Source: Eutypa lata (taxonomy: Eukaryota > Ascomycota > Sordariomycetes > Xylariales > Diatrypaceae). From it: 64,000 nt of DNA. Below the pieces are notes generated by a model. It ran no database searches and was not told the DNA's origin. It worked only from the letters and a program-made list of their open reading frames with translations. Within the stretch, counting starts at the first letter, position 1. Each line of letters starts with the position of its first letter. The translations under genes and the position numbers were made by a program. The stretch covers positions 2,108,001 through 2,172,000 of the forward strand of contig JAKULF010000009.1 of the NCBI GenBank assembly GCA_022661535.1, written 5' to 3'. Positions 1-12,300 of the stretch are shown here, in pieces.

Positions 1-833
1 CGTCTCCAGAAACGATTCGAGACTTGGCGTAGAATAGGGGCCCGGAACACTAAAAGTTTCCTAAACACAATAGATATAAGACTATTACATGCAGAGATGG
101 GTCAATTGACTCCAAATCTTAAGCCATGATGAATCTTCTCACCTAGGGGGTAGTTGCATTGCCATTCTTTGAGCACTACTGCTGTGGAGCACTACAACAG
201 GTAGGCAGTTATGGCTTTTACATTTTCGTGAGCTGGAGGTTCCCCCCCCCCACTCTTTAGACCTGATTCAGTCATAGATCAACCTCAGCTCGTGGAGTGT
301 CTGTTAACGCAATGCCTGCGTTGGTCTTGTCGGGGTCTAGTTCTTCTGCTTACGCACTTACCCTGGTCGTCCTTGATCTCACATACATAGAGGCTTAGGT
401 TTTGCGGTTCTTCATGGGGCGAGGTATCAACTACCCGGCAACTATTACGAGGTTCAGATATTATATAATATGTCCCACCAGACTGAAGGACTTCTTAGCT
501 AGCAGCTCAAGAGCAGAAACGAGATAAAGATTCAAACACTCCCATGGTGTTCCTTAACATTTCAACCCAATGTATCTACCTATATGCATAAGCACTATAA
601 CACATGATTTGATACCTGATGACTTGAGATTACAACCATGATTGCACAAGAACAGCAGACAGACAGACAGACAGACAGAGACACAGACAGGTGGTAGCTA
701 GGCAGTAAAACAAGCAAGCAAGCAGACATTTGCGCCCTGACGGACAGGTAAACCAACAGATAATAGCTTCCCCCCCCCTTCTTTTCTTGCTTGACTGCAT
801 CTCCCATCTCTTTCTGTTCATGCATCCAACCAT
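1..833. other. Intergenic, no gene recognised
   Basis: No open frame here has a recognisable domain. The stretch contains a short C-run near 243 and tetranucleotide repeats around 655-725. The part next to 834 is probably the 3' UTR and terminator region of the minus-strand gene that ends there. Confidence 0.5.
655..690. repeat. (CAGA)n microsatellite
   Basis: About eight copies of a CAGA tetranucleotide, followed by a short CAAG repeat near 711-725. Small Cys/Ser-rich open frames across it are products of the repeat, not genes. Confidence 0.9.
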
Positions 834-3384
834 TTAGTCAACGAGCTCAGCAGTAGTCTCGGCACCGCTCTCAACCACCGGCGGAGCAACCGCAACCGCA
901 GGTGCACCAGCGCCACCGGCACCAGCACCAGCAGACTTCTTCCCCGCGCCCGTCTTTTTCTTGCGCTTGCCCGACCCAGTCCCAGAACTAGTAGGCGCCT
1001 CTCGGACCCACCGAGCAACGGCCTCAGCCCTCTCGGTCAAGATGGGGTACTCGCGGCCCTCGACGACAGCCCAGCGCTTAGGGGTAGCAGCGCTACTAGC
1101 TGCTGCTGCTGCCGTCGTGGGGCTCGGCGCGCCGCTCCCATTTCCGCTGCTGTTATTGCCGTTTCCGTTCGTCGACGCGGCCCCCGCCGCCACGATGGCG
1201 TTGGTAGCAGCAGTAGCGGCGTTGTTCGCGGCGTAGTCGGCCTCGGCCCTGCGCTGGCGCGCCAGGATGGCGGCCTTGAAGCTGGCTTCGTCATTGACGC
1301 GCTCGTCTTCGAGGGCTTCGAGGATGGCTTGGTGGCGCATGCGCTCTTTGCGCTGGTCTTCGGTTTCGGCCCCTCCTCCTCCTCCACTGCCACCGCTACC
1401 CTTAACAATACCACCACTACCACCAACACCGCCACCACCGCCGTACGTAAGGGCCATAGCATTAGCGTTAGCAGCAGCAGCCGACAAGGTCCCGCTGCTG
1501 CTACCGCCGCTTCCGTTGCTGCTCCCCGGCGGCGACGCCAGGGTAGGCAAGGGCGCGGGCGCGCACAGGGTCTCCCAGCTGGCCGAGAGCTCGATCCAGT
1601 TCTCGGCGCGGCGGAGGACCTCGATCCAGTCGGCGCGGGCGGGGGAGCGGCTCGCCTGGAACACGGGGTAGCCGTCGGCGAGGCGGGCGAGGCGTGCCAC
1701 CATGTACGCGTGGCGCTGCAGCTCCTTGGCCGAGGTCTGGATGAGGGTGTGGCACATGAGGAGGGAGTGGAGCGCGTCGATCAGGAGCGGGTGGTACGTC
1801 ACTACTTCTGTGGTCATCTGCTGTTGCTCTGGCAAGGCTGAAGAAGCGGACACGAGGTCCGTCGACGGGTACGCCGGGAGGTCGGCGGGCGGGCTGGCAG
1901 AGAAGAGCGTCGCGAGCGGGTACACGGTGTGGCCGGCTGAGCTGCCGGTTGGGCTCGTCGAGTCTTGCGATGCCATGCGTGATTGTTGGTTGTAGTATCG
2001 CTTCGTCCGGTTAGTAGCCTGGTTGACCTGGCGAGTGAAATCATCTGATATCTCTATGGGCAGGTTGGGAGAATAGTGGAAATGCTTGAAATATTCCATA
2101 TAGTCTCGCAAAGCACGTTTCGCATAGAGTCGCACTATCTTGCGCCGCTCAAGCTGCTTCTTGGTCGGCCCTTTCTCCTCAGGGGCGACACCAGGATCAT
2201 CTCCGACAGGGTCTTGACTTGAAGCGTCGCCGTTAACAACCCCGTTTCCTGCTCCATTCGTAGTCCCATTAGGTGAACTTCGATTCAGCAAAGCACCTTC
2301 CACATGGTCGCAAGCGAGAGTTAAATAACAACCCGCACGCTGAAATAACAGCTGTACCTCGGTGCTGCTCGGTTGATCCCGCTCTTCAAGGGGTGGATTA
2401 TCTCGACGTCTCCAGGTCCTACGCTCGAGTTGCATTGCATCGCCCGGGGGCTGCTGGTGCATCGGGCGCTGCATTCGGTAGACATTGAGCGCTGTCGTCA
2501 GATCATGAACAGCGCCTTCAAAGTCCTCCTTGAACATGCGAACAATAGCCCGAGTTCTCAAAGGCTCACAGTCAGAAGGGCGCTGGTTGATGATGTGATT
2601 CAAGGCATCCAGGTCTGTACATTCCGCAAGTTGTCTACTCGGGATCTTCTCGTGAAAGAAATGAACGTATTTTGCGTCCGGATCATCGGGCGCTCTTTGC
2701 AACACAAGTCCCGCCACGTTTTCCAGTGTCGAAGTAGACTGCATTGTAGCGACGCTCGAGGCGATTTCGTCGAGATGATAGGCGCGGGACAATTTCTGCG
2801 TGGCCTGCTCGCGCATTCGGAATCTCCTCTCGGGACTAAGTTTGGCGCCTCCATTATTGCCAAAGCCAAGTCCTAAGGCCTGCATGTGATGCGCCGCTCC
2901 CCCGGCAAGCGAATTGGATAGCGAAGAGGAGGTAACTCCATTAGCAGCGCGAACGGCGAGGTCGGTAGCTCCGTCTACCAGTTGTCGGATTTTCACCAGA
3001 TCGTAGAAGACGGAGGGGTCGACGGGACGAGGGAGGGGCATATAGTAGTTCGCATTCGCAAGGGTCTCGAGCACTTCGAGGGGCAGTTGAAGCCAGGGTC
3101 CATGGAACGACGAGATATAGCGCCAATGCCTGCATAGTAGAGTCAGTATTGGCTAATAAGCAAAAGAGGGAGGGGGGACTCGAACGAATTTGCATATTTG
3201 TGTTTATGAGTGCGTGTATGTATGTATTTATATGAATTTCGCTAGGATTTCACCATTGTTGCATGGTGTACAGCATAGAAGATAGCAGCTTACTTGTTGC
3301 GACATATAACCAGCGCCGATGAAGACGAAGAGGATGACATTGGTGCCGGCGAGACGGGTTTTGTCTTCTTTCCGTTCGAAGTCA

Positions 3385-3415
<31 letters not shown>

Positions 3416-3523
3416 CGGGGTAGTTGATGGCATAGGAGACACAGGTGCAGGCGCATCGAGGATATTAGCAGTACTCGATGCGTCTTTAGCTGAGGACTTC
3501 TTGTTCTTCTTGTTATTACCCAT
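834..3523 (-). CDS. Conserved fungal TPR-like protein of unknown function
   Basis: Two exons (3523-3294 and 3129-834) flank a 164-base intron with a GTAAGC donor and a GCAG acceptor; the joined frame gives 841 residues. I chose the ATG at 3523 (MGNNKKNKK); an in-frame ATG lies 10 codons upstream. The N-terminus is Lys/Thr/Ser-rich and includes a Thr run. A globular part starts at HWRYISSF. A helical segment around the PSDCEPLRTRAIVRMFKEDF motif looks like tetratricopeptide-type pairs (acquisition of residues plus an ED-F-GAV-DL pattern). Further helical segments surround YHPLLIDALHSLLMCH. The last 200 residues are low complexity (Gly, Ala, Asn runs) and end in a Lys-rich then Ala/Val-rich tail. 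The layout is typical of conserved filamentous-fungal hypothetical proteins. No catalytic motif was seen and I assign no function. Confidence is high for the gene and low for the role. Confidence 0.85.
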
Positions 3524-4125
3524 TGAGTTTCTTCTGTCCAATTGAGACAGCAAATATGTACAAGCGCCTAAGTGTTAAACATTGGTGAATGTCGAGACGA
3601 AGGAAATCCTTATCAGATCATATGCATGAGGTAGTATTATACATATATGTAACCTACCTTCATATATGTATTGAGGTACTACCTACCTAAAGTATGCCCA
3701 CCACTTTAAAGGTGTATGTAGCTACATATCTACACTACCTAGTTAGGTAGTTAATTAGAGCATTGATCCTTTAATTCTTATCACTATTTATTTTGTTATC
3801 GGCACGTGATAGGCTGGTGATTTACACTGTTTACATTTAACTACCAGTGTTAGGGAACCAGGGAACTTAGGGCCCCTTGCTGGCTCAAATGATTTGGATT
3901 GAATCACTTAATAATGAGACATTCCATGGTGTCCTCTTTAATGCAATGATATGTAGGAATGTCTTATGACGAAACCTTTGAGACACAATCAAAAGCTGCT
4001 GTGTTTGTGTACGGTGAATACAAGAAGTACATAACCAACCAACTTCACCCCACAACAATCAAATTTGGCTCAATCGATATATCTAAGTGCAAATATGTAT
4101 GCAAGCAAGTATTAATTTCCAAAAT
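3524..4125. other. Intergenic between tail-to-head minus-strand genes
   Basis: AT-rich DNA with many TACCTA / TAGGTA microrepeats. It should hold the promoter of the gene ending at 834 and the 3' end of the M20 gene. No coding sequence recognised. Confidence 0.5.
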
Positions 4126-5597
4126 TTATTGTTTCTTCCCCTTAACATCTCTTTTCCATTCCTCCTTTACTTTCTCCAGCAGGCCATCCTCAGTGAGGAC
4201 CTCCACCGCCACGCCCGCCATGGCCTTCGCTGCCCGCAAACACCGGTTAAAAGCCACCCTGGTCCCGGCCGCGTCGGCGAACTCCGGGTTGTGGGGACCA
4301 TTCCCACCGGGACCGGGCGGGATCGCAAACCCCGGGTGCAAGCTCGGCAATGCGTAGCTGATATCGCCCTGGTCCGTGCTCGCCATCGTGCGACCCACGA
4401 TCTCCGCGAGCTCGTCGTTCTCCGGTATGAGGTTAGGCGGGGATAGGGAATTCCAATAGCGTCGGTATACATGGCCCAGGATCTTATTGGGGACGTGATC
4501 GGCGTAGGACTGCGTGGTGGTCATCTTGAGCGTAGCGCTCGTAGCCAGCGCGCCGGCCTCGAAGCAGGCGTCGGCCTTCTTCTTCAGAACTTTCAGGCGC
4601 TCCTGCGTGTCGGCGCGGACGACGAAGTTACCCGCGGCGTAGGCATGGATGATGTTGGGACGTACGCCGCCGTGCGAGATTTTGCCCTGGATGACGTCGC
4701 CCGGCATCGTCTGCTGGCGCAGCACCGACAGCCCGTTGTACGCGGTGATCAGCGCGTCCAGTGCATTAATGCCGAGCCATGGGTTCGCTGCCGCGTGCGC
4801 CTCCCGCCCAAAGTACTCCACCCGGAACGCCTCGAACGCCGCCGTCCGCATGAGCGCGCTGTCGCTAACGATCCCCGGGTGCGATATCAGGCTAATGTCC
4901 ACCTTGTTGTCCCTGTAGGCTCCTGCCTCTAGGAGCTTGATCTTGCCGCCTCCGCCTACGTGATACTAATTCAGCATGCCAAATAGATATGTAAATAAGA
5001 CAATAACAGACCTTCTTCTGCTGGTGTTCCGAACATAACTACCTTGCCTCCTAGACCACGCTGCTTTGCAATCTCAGCCGTAGCTAATCCTCCAGCAACT
5101 GATGCCGTGGCTATGAGGTTGTGACCGCAGGCATGACCGATTCCCTGTAGCGCATCTAAGAAACCACTTTAGCATCACATCAGAGCGCATCGTCTTTTCG
5201 TGAATGCCTACATACCCATCTCTACATTATACGAAACAACAGGACCTTTCTTTCCTGTGTCGAATACGGCCACCCACGCAGTCGCCATACCGTACGCAGA
5301 GGGCGTTACTTTCCATCCCGGCCTGCTCTTCATGAATGTAGTAAGGGTCTCATGGGCAATAAATTCTTTGAAACCCGTCTCTGGATTGTCGTGGATCTTC
5401 TTGTTCACTGGCCATAAAACGTCGGTGAGATTATCCACTGCCAAGCTGATGTCATCCAAGCTTGACGGTGGCGCATCATCGGTCACCTCATAAGTATCCT
5501 CGTGATTGATAATCACAAAGTCGTCAATGATTCCGTCCATATTTAAACTATGAGTTACATGCAAATTGATATGTACAGGGGAAATAGATGTATCCAA
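4126..5597 (-). CDS. M20 family amidohydrolase/dipeptidase, PM20D2-like
   Basis: Three exons (5597-5216, 5155-5012, 4955-4126) with introns of 60 and 56 bases join in frame to 451 residues. A later in-frame ATG at 5540 is an alternative start. The family signatures are clear: NVEMDALQGIGHACGHN spans intron 1, TPAEEGGGGK spans intron 2, GREAHAAANPWLGINALDAL marks the dimerisation domain, then SVLRQQ, GGVRPNIIHAY, and a C-terminal STDQGDISYALPSLHP followed by HNPEFADAAG. This is the order found in peptidase M20 domain-containing protein 2, which in animals hydrolyses beta-alanyl-lysine and similar dipeptides (metabolite clearance). The His, Glu-Glu and C-terminal His positions expected for the metal site are present, so the enzyme looks intact. 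It has no signal peptide, so it is probably cytosolic. The exact substrate is not predictable. Confidence 0.92.
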
Positions 5598-7303
5598 CGG
5601 CTAACACAGGTGAGAAGTGCAGACCAAGCTACCGACTTGGGTATGTATCTCCGATTTCCGGACGCCCGGGGTCTATCTACCTAGAGCGGTAGGGGTCCGA
5701 TGAACCCCCACTTAGCATCCGATAAGTTGCATGGGATGACCGCCAACCTCCAGCCTCCTCGTTGGTTTCCTTTTCGATCCGTGACTTGTGGTCGCGGTCA
5801 ACGTGCTACAGATATATCAATCTGTTTGAACACATGCCATCTTGTTGGTTTCTCTGGAAACCAGTTTGATTTATCAGCAATATGAAACACCAATAGAGTT
5901 AAAGTTAAGGTCTTCATGTTTAATTGGCCTAATCGTACAATATAAAGCACGAAAGACAAGACTAAAAAAGTTTGAGATCTCAAATATGTTGGATGGGACG
6001 AGGAGAACGCGCCGACGCGATTCGCCAACTGCGTAAGTAGTTAGCAAATTGTCATAATATAAGTTTCTAAACCCGAAATCTTCATAAGTAGTTACTTAGA
6101 CTGGGTAACTCTGAAGTTATTAGCTGTCTTACGACCGTCCCGGCTAGGTTTTAACTAACTTATAAGTCCCGCACATGACGGTGCACTTAGGATATTGTTA
6201 AGAGCGCAATTGGATGGCTAAGATCTCATGGTTCGTGGTTATATCGCCATTGATTTGGCGTGTTTAAGAATCAAGTATGTAGTTTCGATTAGTGATCTTT
6301 TGCGGAAATAATGAGGATAGGGTATATTTAAGGAGAAGGGTTTATTATCAAGGAGATGCATATATTGTGCATCATTTCTCAGTGAATATGCTTCTAAGTA
6401 TAAGCATTTGTTATAGGTCTAAAGGCATGCAATATTCATGATTACCGGCCAGGAGGTAACCCATAATTGTGGTACAAATACACGATAGTAATACGATACG
6501 TTAACGTTTAGTTTTATTCTATTTATAATGTTGTTGATGCTTTAATTACGAAGTCAGTCACGTGGTATCCGTCAAGCCAATATATCAGTATAATGCTTAC
6601 AGACTCGACTGGTTTTCATAAAAGCACTGGATGTACCCGTCTTCGTGCTAGAGAGGTCTATTGTTTATGCTGTCATCTCCATAGTCTTTATGTATTCTCT
6701 AGCATATATACTTTATTCTGTCCTAGCATACATATCATTTCATGCCTATAACATCGTGGGAGTATTCAATACGAAATATATGTTACGATTATAGATTCCA
6801 AAATCAAGCTAACCAGTTGCAAGTGACATGCTGTCAGGCTAAGGTATTAAGCACCTGGAAGAATAATATTCCAAGAATACATCAATGGTTGATACGTAGT
6901 AATCTAGAAGAAAGACGATAAGATAAACAGAGCGTATAAAAGGGGTTGCTATGTAACTGCAACACTTGCCAAGACGGGATTGCATATAATAAATACACAA
7001 CTTAAACGCTTGGGCAAGTTTACATACATCAGCTTAAAGTTCATTTACCCGAATTTATCCCAACACTAGGTTTCTATAATTGGTTTCACGGGTGATTCAC
7101 GGCCGTTTCCCTTACTTTAGGCCTTATTACGCGTTCACCACCTATATCGGCGATACAGGCAGATCATTGAACGAAAAGAATGTTTAAAGGAACGTGCTTG
7201 CAGTCGACCGCCAAGCTTCGCACAGACAACATGGCGTCTAATCGATTTACTTGCAACATTAACTTGCCTCTACCCCTAATATTGCACCTCGACAGCGACG
7301 TTC
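5598..7303. other. AT-rich gene-free stretch
   Basis: About 1.7 kb of AT-rich DNA without a credible open frame or recognisable transposon. The distal part probably contains the promoter of the 7304 gene and, near 5600-5700, that of the M20 gene. Confidence 0.5.
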
Positions 7304-8485
7304 ATGAAAGGGCCATACAAGACCGTGTCGTGTGATGACACCACCGAGTCTGATTTGTCTTCCAAGACAGCAAAAGAAGATGAAGAGGAGGATGAAGACG
7401 AAGAAAAAGAAGAATATGAGGAGGAGTGGGAGGAAGACCAGGACACTAGCCCTAGCAACCCTGCTCTAGGGCACCTGTTCGCCCGACTACCCGCAGAGGT
7501 AAAGATCGAGATCTGGTCTGAGATTCTACTAGTCGACGAACGGCCCATCCAGTACGAAGTGATATTCCGCCTGCCGCAGCGGGGAGGCGCGTCCGTCCGG
7601 CCGCTCATACCCGAAGACCAGGACAAAGTGCGGAGGAAGAGGGTCCGGGAGATAGCTGTCCTTACCTACGAGTCTTACACGGCAGTTCGTGGCACCTACG
7701 TTTCGTTGCCTCGCCACAGCGGCCAGGGGTATCCCGCTAATAATAGATGGCTGTGTAGCAGATATAGCACTTTGGCGTGTCCGAAGATCGACAGGTTCAC
7801 CTGGGTCATGTCCGACGACGAAGTGCTGCTCTCCCGAGCTCCGGTGAGGTGGCCAGGGCTCACATACCCGCCGATACAGGACTTCCTGCGCTGCCTTTCA
7901 ATGCCGGATTTTCAGGACCACCCCATGTATGGCTGGGCTGGAGACATGAGATTGTACCGGAGATTTGGAGAGCAGAGCCTCCTCATCTTCAACACCATCC
8001 ACCACTTAGAGCTGCCGCTCCCCGCCTTGTCGGGCCAGATAGTGCACGATATGGAGGAGGGCCTGCGTGCTTTTCGCAACCTATGGACCATCACCATGTC
8101 GACGAGGGTGCCGAAGCCCGGCAGGACCTGGGGGTCGAATTCCTGCGTGCTAGGGCCGATAGCCCATCATGCCTGGAGGAGGTATGTGGCTCAAAACGAT
8201 GCTATGGTGAAGGCGATCCTCTCCGTGGAGCTGCGCCAGCGATGGGCTGGCCTGGGCCCGGTAATCCCTGCTGACTGGTGTCGTATATCGGTACGGGACT
8301 TCGGGGTTTCCTTCCTACGCATACACGTGTGGAGCGCCGTGATTGAAGCAGAGGATCTGTACGAGATGGGAGAAATGGAATGGAGGCATTTCTTCAAACT
8401 TTACGACATGTTGGTGAGGCGCAATGTTGAGGTCTCCATAGTGTCAGGGCACCATACCGATTGGATGGTGCTTAGTAGATGGTAA
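7304..8485 (+). CDS. 2EXR domain-containing hypothetical protein
   Basis: Single-exon gene of 393 residues. Residues about 20-50 form a strongly acidic Glu/Asp tract. This is followed by FARLPAEVKIEIWSEIL, the F-x-x-LP-E-(I/V)-x-x-x-IW pattern of the fungal 2EXR (F-box-like) domain, and then by a mixed alpha/beta region with several Trp residues. Proteins of this family are very numerous in Pezizomycotina, usually single-copy orphans in accessory DNA, with no known biochemical role. The coding region is more GC-rich than its flanks. There is no signal peptide or membrane segment. Confidence 0.8.
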   Translation: MKGPYKTVSCDDTTESDLSSKTAKEDEEEDEDEEKEEYEEEWEEDQDTSPSNPALGHLFARLPAEVKIEIWSEILLVDERPIQYEVIFRLPQRGGASVRPLIPEDQDKVRRKRVREIAVLTYESYTAVRGTYVSLPRHSGQGYPANNRWLCSRYSTLACPKIDRFTWVMSDDEVLLSRAPVRWPGLTYPPIQDFLRCLSMPDFQDHPMYGWAGDMRLYRRFGEQSLLIFNTIHHLELPLPALSGQIVHDMEEGLRAFRNLWTITMSTRVPKPGRTWGSNSCVLGPIAHHAWRRYVAQNDAMVKAILSVELRQRWAGLGPVIPADWCRISVRDFGVSFLRIHVWSAVIEAEDLYEMGEMEWRHFFKLYDMLVRRNVEVSIVSGHHTDWMVLSRW

Positions 8486-9357
8486 TAAAATGATACCCCA
8501 TAACTCAGGTACCCAAACGGGATGCGTGAATGATCGTAGAGTGTGAGTAGATTTGTGCACTTATTCATTGTGTATGAGGAAAAGACAAGCATGGGAACGG
8601 CATTTGTGGAAGTTTTGACATAGAGATTGTGAAATGTACCTACACTAGAGTAAAATATTTGTATGCCCTGTTCTATTTATAGTATTAAGATTAAGTAATG
8701 GGTCAACGCCCAATGATGTTGGTAATAGCTATTGGCAGCAAGTAGCCAAGGACTGATTTGATTGAACTTATGGCATGTCTAAGCCCTAGTTAATAATTGC
8801 AAGATTAAAAGGGGTTGAAAGGGGGCCGACATGAAGAGCTATTGAAGAATTGCACTAGCTACAAATATCATCGATTCAGGTTCAATAAAGCAATTAAGGA
8901 TGATACGCATATCTTTTTGAACGCCTATCTAATACCTAAACTCACTCATTGCCGTAAAGTCACTTTTTCTCCCCATGTAACAAACAAGCCTATGTTCTCT
9001 AGGATGTCGAAACCCCATCCACCTGTACATATAATTACACCCTCTCGTACGCAAGGTATTATTATCCAATCCTTAAGTCATAAACCATACTAAGTACCTT
9101 TCTCTATTCCAAAATTACCCATTAGTTTCCCCCTCTTGACCCAATCCGTTTACTCAGCTAAGGGGTATATATAAGGTGTGCCCGGATAAAAAAAGGGGGG
9201 AAACTCCGACTAGCTAACCTTCTAAAGGAACCCAAACCTATCTATTGAACACCAATTAAATGCATCACTTCGATCTGCTATGCTCCGTGCTATGCATGCA
9301 TCTAACGACTACCATCCCCTCCCTCCTTCCCATTACTCCTCAAGATGCTCTTCTAAG
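8486..9357. other. Intergenic between convergent genes
   Basis: The 3' flanks of the 2EXR gene and the flippase gene. A 92-codon open frame (8815-9093) shows no domain and has AT-rich, non-coding-like composition. Nothing else recognised. Confidence 0.5.
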
Positions 9358-12300
9358 TCAGTAATACCTAACACCCCCCTCCTCCTCAATAGTGTCATTT
9401 CCATCCCTCTCCCCATCTGCATCGGCACCCCCCATAAACCCCCTCTCCTCATCCTCCAAGATCCTCCTAAGGCGCTCGCGCACAACGGGATCCTTCTCGA
9501 GCTCCTGCCAGAGCTCCAGGTGCCACTCCTCGACATTACCATTACCTTCGTCATCAAAGTCCTCCTCCTGCCCCCTGTTCACGATGCGGTTCCACGGCGC
9601 CGTCACCGCTCGGGGAAGACGCCAGAAGCCCGCGACGACGAGACGGCGCTTGATGGCCTTGTAGCTCGTCTCGATAACGATGAGGACGAAGACGATCGCG
9701 AGCGCCGTCAGCCACCAGAGCGGGTCGCGGCCGAAGGTGACGGTGAACCCGTCGCGCGCCGCGTACGGGCTCGGCTGCCGCGCGTACGAGCCGTCTAGGA
9801 ACGCCTGCCAGGCGAACCAGCCGGCGATGGTGATGAGGAAGGCGCCCATCACGACGGAGGTCTTGTGGTGCGTCTCGATGATCCTGTTATAAGAGATCAG
9901 CACGTTTTAGTTTATTACATGTGGGTATGTAATGCGATAATGTGATATGATGACGGAGTTGGTGGAGGGATTGGTGAGAGGGGGAAGGGAGAGGGACGGT
10001 GGGGTCGATACTTACATGAGCTTGTAATTGATCCATATAATGCAAATCGTGAACGCGAGGTCCCCTATTGCGAAAAGCCCATTATCCCTCGGCAGTCCGA
10101 AGACGCTATACGAAGCCCACACGCCGAGCCAGACGAGGACGCCCTCGGCAGCAGCGGCGATCATCCAGCGAAGGAACCTTAGAACATTGAGCTCGCAGTT
10201 GCGCTGGCCATAAACATAGAGCTCAGGCACGGCAAGCAAGGTCTCGGCAGCGAGGTCCTGCTCCCAGACACCCATACATATCGTACACAAACTGGTAAAG
10301 AGGAAGTTCAGCACCGTCAGACTCCACATCTCGTAGAGACTCGTGCCGCTGTACCCGTTATAGCGCTGGTACATGGCGGTGGGGACGTAAAAGAAGACCT
10401 CCTTCCAGAAGGTAGCGAGATAAAAACGCGCAGTGCGGACGTAGTTCCAGCGACCGTGGACGAGCAGCAGGCGCTGCAGGAAGCGGAACTGGGCGACGGA
10501 GTAGTCGGCGACGCGGGCAGCCTGCAAGCCCTCCTTCCCCGAGATGCCGACGCCGACGTGCGACGCCGAGATCATAGCCAGGTCGTTCGCGCCGTCGCCG
10601 ACGGCGAGGGTCAGGGCCCGCGGCACGCGGTTGCGGATCGCCTGCACGATCAGCGACTTCTGCGCCGGCGACGCGCGGCAGCAGATCACGGCGTCGATCT
10701 TGGGGATCAGCGTGTAGAAGAGGTCCTCGAGTGCCGGCGACTGCTCCACGGCCGACAGTGTCTGCCCGTCGATCACGGCTACGCTGTGCACGCACCCGGT
10801 CTTGATGTCCTCGAGGACGCCGTGGATCTGGGTCTCGAGGTTGCCCTTGGTGGAGTCGAGGATGAAGATGTCGGACGCCGGCTGGCAGATGCGGGCCGAG
10901 TGGGCGATGTTGATCGCGGTTTCGCGCTTATCGCCGGTTAGCATCCAGATCTTGATGTTGGCGCGCCGTAGCTTATCGATGGTCTCTGGGACGCCGGCTT
11001 GAAGTTTGTCTTCGATCGCGGTCGCCCCAACTAGGTCGAAACATTGTTCGATCATTTCACCTGCGGCTTCGATCATATCTTGACGATTTACTAGACTGGT
11101 CGTCGCTTCGTTGTAGATCTTCCTCCATGCCTTGTACTCCGTTTCGGAGATGAACTTCCGAGCTATGACCAGGGTTCGCAAACCCTCGGTGGCAAAATCA
11201 TCGAGGTGCTTGAAACATCGACTGAAGACAGTTGCCTCATCAAGGATAGAAGGATCATCGAGAAAATTAAATTTAGCATGAGCCATATTTACTACCGGTG
11301 GCATTAGCGACGGGCTCGGCAATGGCGATGTTTTTAATAAGCTCAGGGTGACAGTCCGGGCACCTAAGGATGGGCGTGGTTCATCTTCGGAAGGTCTGCC
11401 ATTCTTCATAGCCCCCACTGACCTACTTCTCTCTGTGTTTGGCCGCACAGATAACCTACTCGGTTCCCTTACCTCGACACCACCCTGAGGCCCGCCCATA
11501 CTCCTTCGCAAGGTGAGACTGGGACGACCTCCGAAGCTGTTCCGCTTCTCCATCTGCTCGCTCCTTCGATGCATTTCGCGTTCGAGGTCGGCACTTTTAC
11601 GAACCTCCGTAACCTTCTGTGAGGCTAGCGAGGCTAACTTAAGCCTGGGAAGGATTGCGGAATCTGCCCCCTTGCAGATGAGGAATATCCGTCCGTCAGG
11701 GAAACGCACCACGATTGACATCCGCTTCCGCTTACTGCTAAACTCGATCACGTCAAGAATTTGGTAGACCTCATCCTTCCGTCCACCGTTCGGTGTAGTG
11801 ATCCTTAAGGTAACGGTTTGGGAAGATCTTTGGATCACAACATAGCCTAACTCTTGTGCTGCTCGCACTAACGCAAGTTCATCAGGGGACGAGGCCTGGA
11901 AGTCTATCACTCCATCTTGAACTTCAGGTAAGCAGGTGTGACAAAGGGCCATGCATAGAATATAGTCTTGTGCGCGCCTTGCAAAAGATGACGCAGGCCT
12001 TAGCCTAATGTATTCCAGCAAATCCTTGGTGGTCAAGTCGGGTTGGATGTGATCCGGGCGGGCCGTTGATCTCCATTGCGACGAAGACCTTCTCGGTGAT
12101 GGCGAAGGAGGCATGGGTGAGGGGAGAGGTGACGCATGCGTAGATGGAGGGAAAAGTTCAATATTATCAAACGGGTTCCCGCATTCCACCGTTTCAGCCT
12201 TCGATTCTATAGTCTCTGATCGATGAAAGTGAGCTTGTCTAGGACCTGTGGACACCTTAGACGGAACTCGCGATGCCGGCGTCTCCTCAGGTTCCATATC

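Noticed and set aside
1037..1841. Long alternative-frame open frames inside the TPR-like gene
   Set aside because: They are compositional shadows of the GC-rich low-complexity C-terminus and read as Arg/Pro/Leu-rich without domains.
3379..3420. GTC/GAC-type trinucleotide repeat as a regulatory repeat
   Set aside because: It encodes the Thr run of exon 1 of the TPR-like gene; a coding repeat is enough explanation.
8815..9093. 92-codon frame downstream of the 2EXR gene
   Set aside because: Composition like intergenic DNA and no motif; lies between convergent genes.
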